Shown in pieces: positions 54,146 through 56,615 of a DNA stretch of 56,615 nt (the first letter of the stretch is position 1; each line of letters begins with the position of its first letter). The notes under the pieces were generated by a model that did not search any database, had not been told where the DNA came from, and saw only the letters and a program-made list of their open reading frames with translations. The translations under genes were made by a program, and so were the position numbers. The stretch is from NCBI GenBank assembly GCA_018818925.1, contig JAHJQZ010000093.1, forward strand, positions 1-56,615, written 5' to 3'. The stretch is from Alphaproteobacteria bacterium (GTDB lineage: Bacteria; Pseudomonadota; Alphaproteobacteria; Rhizobiales; Devosiaceae).

Positions 54146-54287
54146 ACCTTGTCCTGTCGCTTCATCGCGGAAGCGATCGCCATAGACGTATCGTCATTCC
54201 CGGTCGCGATCGGAAACGACGCAAAGGAGAAGGCGGGGCGTCGGCGCAAACCCGCGAAGTGACCGTTTCCGGCCCGGGCGGGTGCGT

Positions 54288-54393
54288 TAGAGCATTTCCA
54301 GGTGAAGTGGTCACCGGTTCGCCGTCCGGAAATGCGACAAACCAAGGACTTGGAGCTTTTCAGTGTTTCCATGAAACACTGAAAAGCTCTAGG
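54288..54393. repeat. Rhizobiales-type intergenic repeat with long hairpin between ppx and rnd
   Basis: Starts TAGAGCATTTCCAGGTGAAG and includes TGGTCACCGGTTCGCCGTCC and GGAAATGCGACAAACCAAGG, matching a sequence I know to recur in Rhizobiales genomes (AGAGCATTTCC...GGAAATGCGACAAA). It ends with a perfect 16-base-pair hairpin: GAGCTTTTCAGTGTTT (54353-54368), loop CCATG, AAACACTGAAAAGCTC (54374-54389). It lies between the convergent ends of ppx and rnd and may terminate both. Confidence 0.8.
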
Positions 54394-54404
54394 GAGCCAA
54401 TGGC

Positions 54405-55580
54405 TTACGGCTCGTCCTGGGCCATGCTTGCATCGATGGCGAACTCGACCACCCCATCCTCGGTCGCGGCCAGGCCGAGCCGGCCTTTCTTGATGGCCAG
54501 GGCCTTGTCCCCGAACACCCGGCGCCGCCAGCCCGTCAGGGCGGCGACATCGGCCTCGTCGTCGAGCACGATCTGGTCGATGTCGTCGCTGGTCGCGATA
54601 ATCCGCGCCGCCACGCCCTCGCGCTCGGCCACCGACTTGAGCAGCACGCGGATCAAATCGCCGATCGGACCCTTGGGGGACGGGCCGTTCGGACGCTGGG
54701 CCAGATGCGGCAACTCGCCTTTCGGGATTGCTTCGACCTCGGCGAGAACGGCGAGGATTTCCGTCCCCATCGCCGAACGCCCATAGCCCTTGGGCACCGC
54801 CCTCAGCTGGTCGAATTCGGCCGCCGACTTCGGTCGCTGCACCGCCAGCTCGGCGAGGGCGTCGTCCTTGAGCACGCGGCCGCGCGGCTGGTTGTTGTCC
54901 TGGGCGCGCTGCTCGCGCCACCTGGCAAGAGCCATGACCGCGGCCAGATCGCGCGGACGGTTGAGCCGGGCCTTGACCCGGCGCCAGGCGTCCTCGGGCT
55001 TGACGACATAGGTGTCGATGCTTTGCAGCGTGCGATTTTCGTCGGCTACCCATTCGGCACGACCGTTGCCGGCGATTTCCTCGACAAGCTTTTTGTAGAT
55101 GTCCCTGAGATAGGTCACGTCGGCAAGGGCATAGTCCATCTGCTTGTCGCTCAGAGGCCGCGCCGACCAGTCGGTGAAGCGCGACGACTTGTCGATCCGC
55201 TCCCCGACGATGGCATGGACCAGCGAATCGTAGGAAGCGCTGTCGCCATAACCGCAAACGCTCGCCGCGACCTGGGTGTCGAACAGGTTCTGCGGCACCC
55301 TGCCGGTCAGGTTGACGAAAATCTCGACATCCTGGCGCGCCGCATGGAACACCTTGACGATGGTCGGATCGTCAAGAAGCGCAAACAGCGGATCGAGCGA
55401 GATGCCGTTGGCGAGCGGATCGACCAGAATGGCATCGTCGTCCGTGGCGAGCTGGACGAGGCACAGTTTCGGCCAATAGGTCGTTTCGCGCAAAAACTCG
55501 GTATCGATGGTGACGAAGGGGTGGGAACGGGCCGCGACGCAGAACGCCGCGAGGTCGTTTGTTCGAACGACAGGTTTCAT
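54405..55580 (-). CDS. rnd: Ribonuclease D
   Basis: 391-residue 3'-5' exonuclease that trims tRNA and other small RNA 3' ends. The DEDD exonuclease domain has PFVTIDTEFLRETTYWPKLCL near residue 22 (motif I Asp-x-Glu), KVFHAARQDVEIF near residue 77 (motif II), and PLSDKQMDYALADVTYL near 148 (motif III Tyr-Ala-x-x-Asp). Two HRDC domains follow, at about 210-285 and 300-370. ATG 55580 matches the family N-terminus with GAAGAG at good spacing; ATG 55604 eight codons upstream is also possible. It is divergent from aspS. Confidence 0.95.
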   Translation of the reverse strand: MKPVVRTNDLAAFCVAARSHPFVTIDTEFLRETTYWPKLCLVQLATDDDAILVDPLANGISLDPLFALLDDPTIVKVFHAARQDVEIFVNLTGRVPQNLFDTQVAASVCGYGDSASYDSLVHAIVGERIDKSSRFTDWSARPLSDKQMDYALADVTYLRDIYKKLVEEIAGNGRAEWVADENRTLQSIDTYVVKPEDAWRRVKARLNRPRDLAAVMALARWREQRAQDNNQPRGRVLKDDALAELAVQRPKSAAEFDQLRAVPKGYGRSAMGTEILAVLAEVEAIPKGELPHLAQRPNGPSPKGPIGDLIRVLLKSVAEREGVAARIIATSDDIDQIVLDDEADVAALTGWRRRVFGDKALAIKKGRLGLAATEDGVVEFAIDASMAQDEP

Positions 55581-55757
55581 ATGGGACTCTTCGTTTTCTT
55601 TCATCCTGTCCTATCAGCACACCGGCCGGTCATAAAGGCTTGGCGACCCGGCGCGTGGCGAATTCGTGGGGTCGAGACGCCGCCTTGACTTTCTGAAGCG
55701 CCCATGCGCTTTTCCGCCCCGATTGTTTCGTGCCCGCACCTTGTCGAAGGCAATAAA

Positions 55758-56615
55758 ATGCACATCTACCGCACCCATACCTGTGGCGCGCTGTCCGCTG
55801 CCAATGCAGGCGAAACGGTTCGCCTCAGCGGTTGGGCCCACCGCATCCGCGATCACGGCGGCCTGCTGTTCGTCGACCTGCGCGATCATTACGGCATCAC
55901 CCAGTGCGTCGTCGATCCCGACTCGTCGGCTTTCGCCGACGTCGAGAAGCTGCGCGCCGAATGGGTTGTGCGGTTCGAGGGCGAGGTCAAGAAGCGCGAT
56001 CCCGATGCGATCAATCCCAACCTGCCGACCGGCGAGATCGAAGTGTTCATCCGATCGGTCGAGGTGCTCGGTCCGGCGCTCGACCTGCCGATGCCGGTCT
56101 TCGGCGAGCAGGACTATCCCGAGGACACGCGTATGCGCTACCGCTTTCTCGATCTGCGGCGCGAGCGGCTGCACCAGAACATCATGACGCGCTCGGCCAT
56201 CATCGCGGCGCTGAGGCGCCGCATGAATGCGGCCGGATTCACCGAATACAACACACCGATTCTGACCGCATCGAGTCCGGAAGGGGCACGCGATTTCCTC
56301 GTGCCCTCGCGCCTTCATGCCGGCAGGTTCTACGCCCTGCCGCAGGCGCCGCAAATGTTCAAGCAGATGCTTATGATCGCCGGCTTCGACCGCTATTTCC
56401 AAATCGCGCCCTGCTTCCGCGACGAAGACCCGCGCCACGACCGCGCCGGCGAATTCTACCAATGCGACGTCGAGATGAGCTTTGTCACCCAGGACGACAT
56501 CTTCGCGGCCTTCGAGCCGGTCATTCGCGGCATCTTCGAGGAATTCGGTGCGGGCAAACCGGTGACCGAAGTGCTGCCGCGCATTCCCTATGCCGAGGCG
56601 ATGCGCAAATACGGC
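55758..56615 (+). CDS. aspS: Aspartyl-tRNA synthetase, 3' truncated (probably non-discriminating AspRS)
   Basis: The first 286 residues of a bacterial-type class II AspRS; the gene runs off the window end. The OB-fold anticodon domain includes [20 protein letters not shown] (about 21-40); [12 protein letters not shown] near 130 is motif 1 context, and [10 protein letters not shown] near 220 is motif 2. His33 in RDHGG occupies the position that is leucine in E. coli and histidine in non-discriminating AspRS of Pseudomonas, which charges both tRNA(Asp) and tRNA(Asn). With GatCAB in the window this suggests Asn-tRNA is made by transamidation. ATG 55758 begins at the usual N-terminus. Confidence 0.95.
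   Translation, partial: MHIYRTHTCGALSAANAGETVRLSGWAHRIRDHGGLLFVDLRDHYGITQCVVDPDSSAFADVEKLRAEWVVRFEGEVKKRDPDAINPNLPTGEIEVFIRSVEVLGPALDLPMPVFGEQDYPEDTRMRYRFLDLRRERLHQNIMTRSAIIAALRRRMNAAGFTEYNTPILTASSPEGARDFLVPSRLHAGRFYALPQAPQMFKQMLMIAGFDRYFQIAPCFRDEDPRHDRAGEFYQCDVEMSFVTQDDIFAAFEPVIRGIFEEFGAGKPVTEVLPRIPYAEAMRKYG

Overview
The window reads as an uninterrupted piece of a GC-rich alphaproteobacterial chromosome, most probably from the order Hyphomicrobiales (Rhizobiales). Evidence: the division regulators MipZ, DivK and PleD; a bacterial ATP12-type F1-ATPase chaperone; the small families DUF1489, DUF3572 and DUF983; the gene orders rnr-topA-dprA-plsY-pyrC-pyrB and hda-ppk-ppx-rnd-aspS; and palindromic intergenic repeats of the type common in Rhizobiales. 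I found no phage, transposon, CRISPR array, rRNA or plasmid signature. The window is almost wholly housekeeping DNA with tightly packed, often overlapping genes.

Layout. 1-4.9 kb: the end of a DegP/HtrA protease, rarA, then crcB, an RluC-type pseudouridine synthase, a HAD phosphatase and ATP12. 5-10 kb: folate genes folK-folB-folP, rimO, a DUF4282 membrane protein, lipB, a tiny divergent FliN-like gene and tRNA-Leu(GAG). 10-16 kb: mgtE, a 33-residue membrane microprotein followed by a strong terminator, DUF1489, mipZ, a 92-aa unknown and a DacA-SPOR carboxypeptidase. 16-25 kb: clpS-clpA, a HIT protein, a FemAB-like acyltransferase, a GDPD phosphodiesterase, ridA, dinB, DUF3572, divK-pleD. 25-31 kb: a structured small RNA with its own promoter and terminator, rpmG, DUF983, rnr, topA. 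31-37 kb: dprA, plsY, pyrC-like, pyrB, an AEC transporter, ruvX. 37-45 kb: a degenerate MBL-fold gene, gatC, gatA, an accessory stretch (PEP mutase-like enzyme, two small unknowns, YjhX, chorismate mutase, two GNATs), gatB. 45-56.6 kb: a DMT exporter, a tautomerase, purM-purN, an AI-2E-type permease, hda, ppk, ppx, rnd and the start of aspS.

Genes that work together: FolB, FolK and FolP make three successive folate steps; GatCAB with an apparently non-discriminating AspRS would make Asn-tRNA and/or Gln-tRNA by transamidation; DivK, PleD, MipZ and Hda couple cell cycle, division site and replication control; ClpS feeds N-end-rule substrates to ClpA; Ppk and Ppx set polyphosphate levels; PyrB probably needs the catalytically degenerate PyrC-like partner as a scaffold.

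I found no convincing entirely new multi-gene system. The strongest candidates for under-described biology are the ncRNA at about 25380-25566, the microprotein transcript at about 11812-12033, the YjhX gene with a nested inverted repeat upstream, the 20-bp perfect palindrome between purM and the permease gene, and the orphan SpoA/FliN gene beside lipB.
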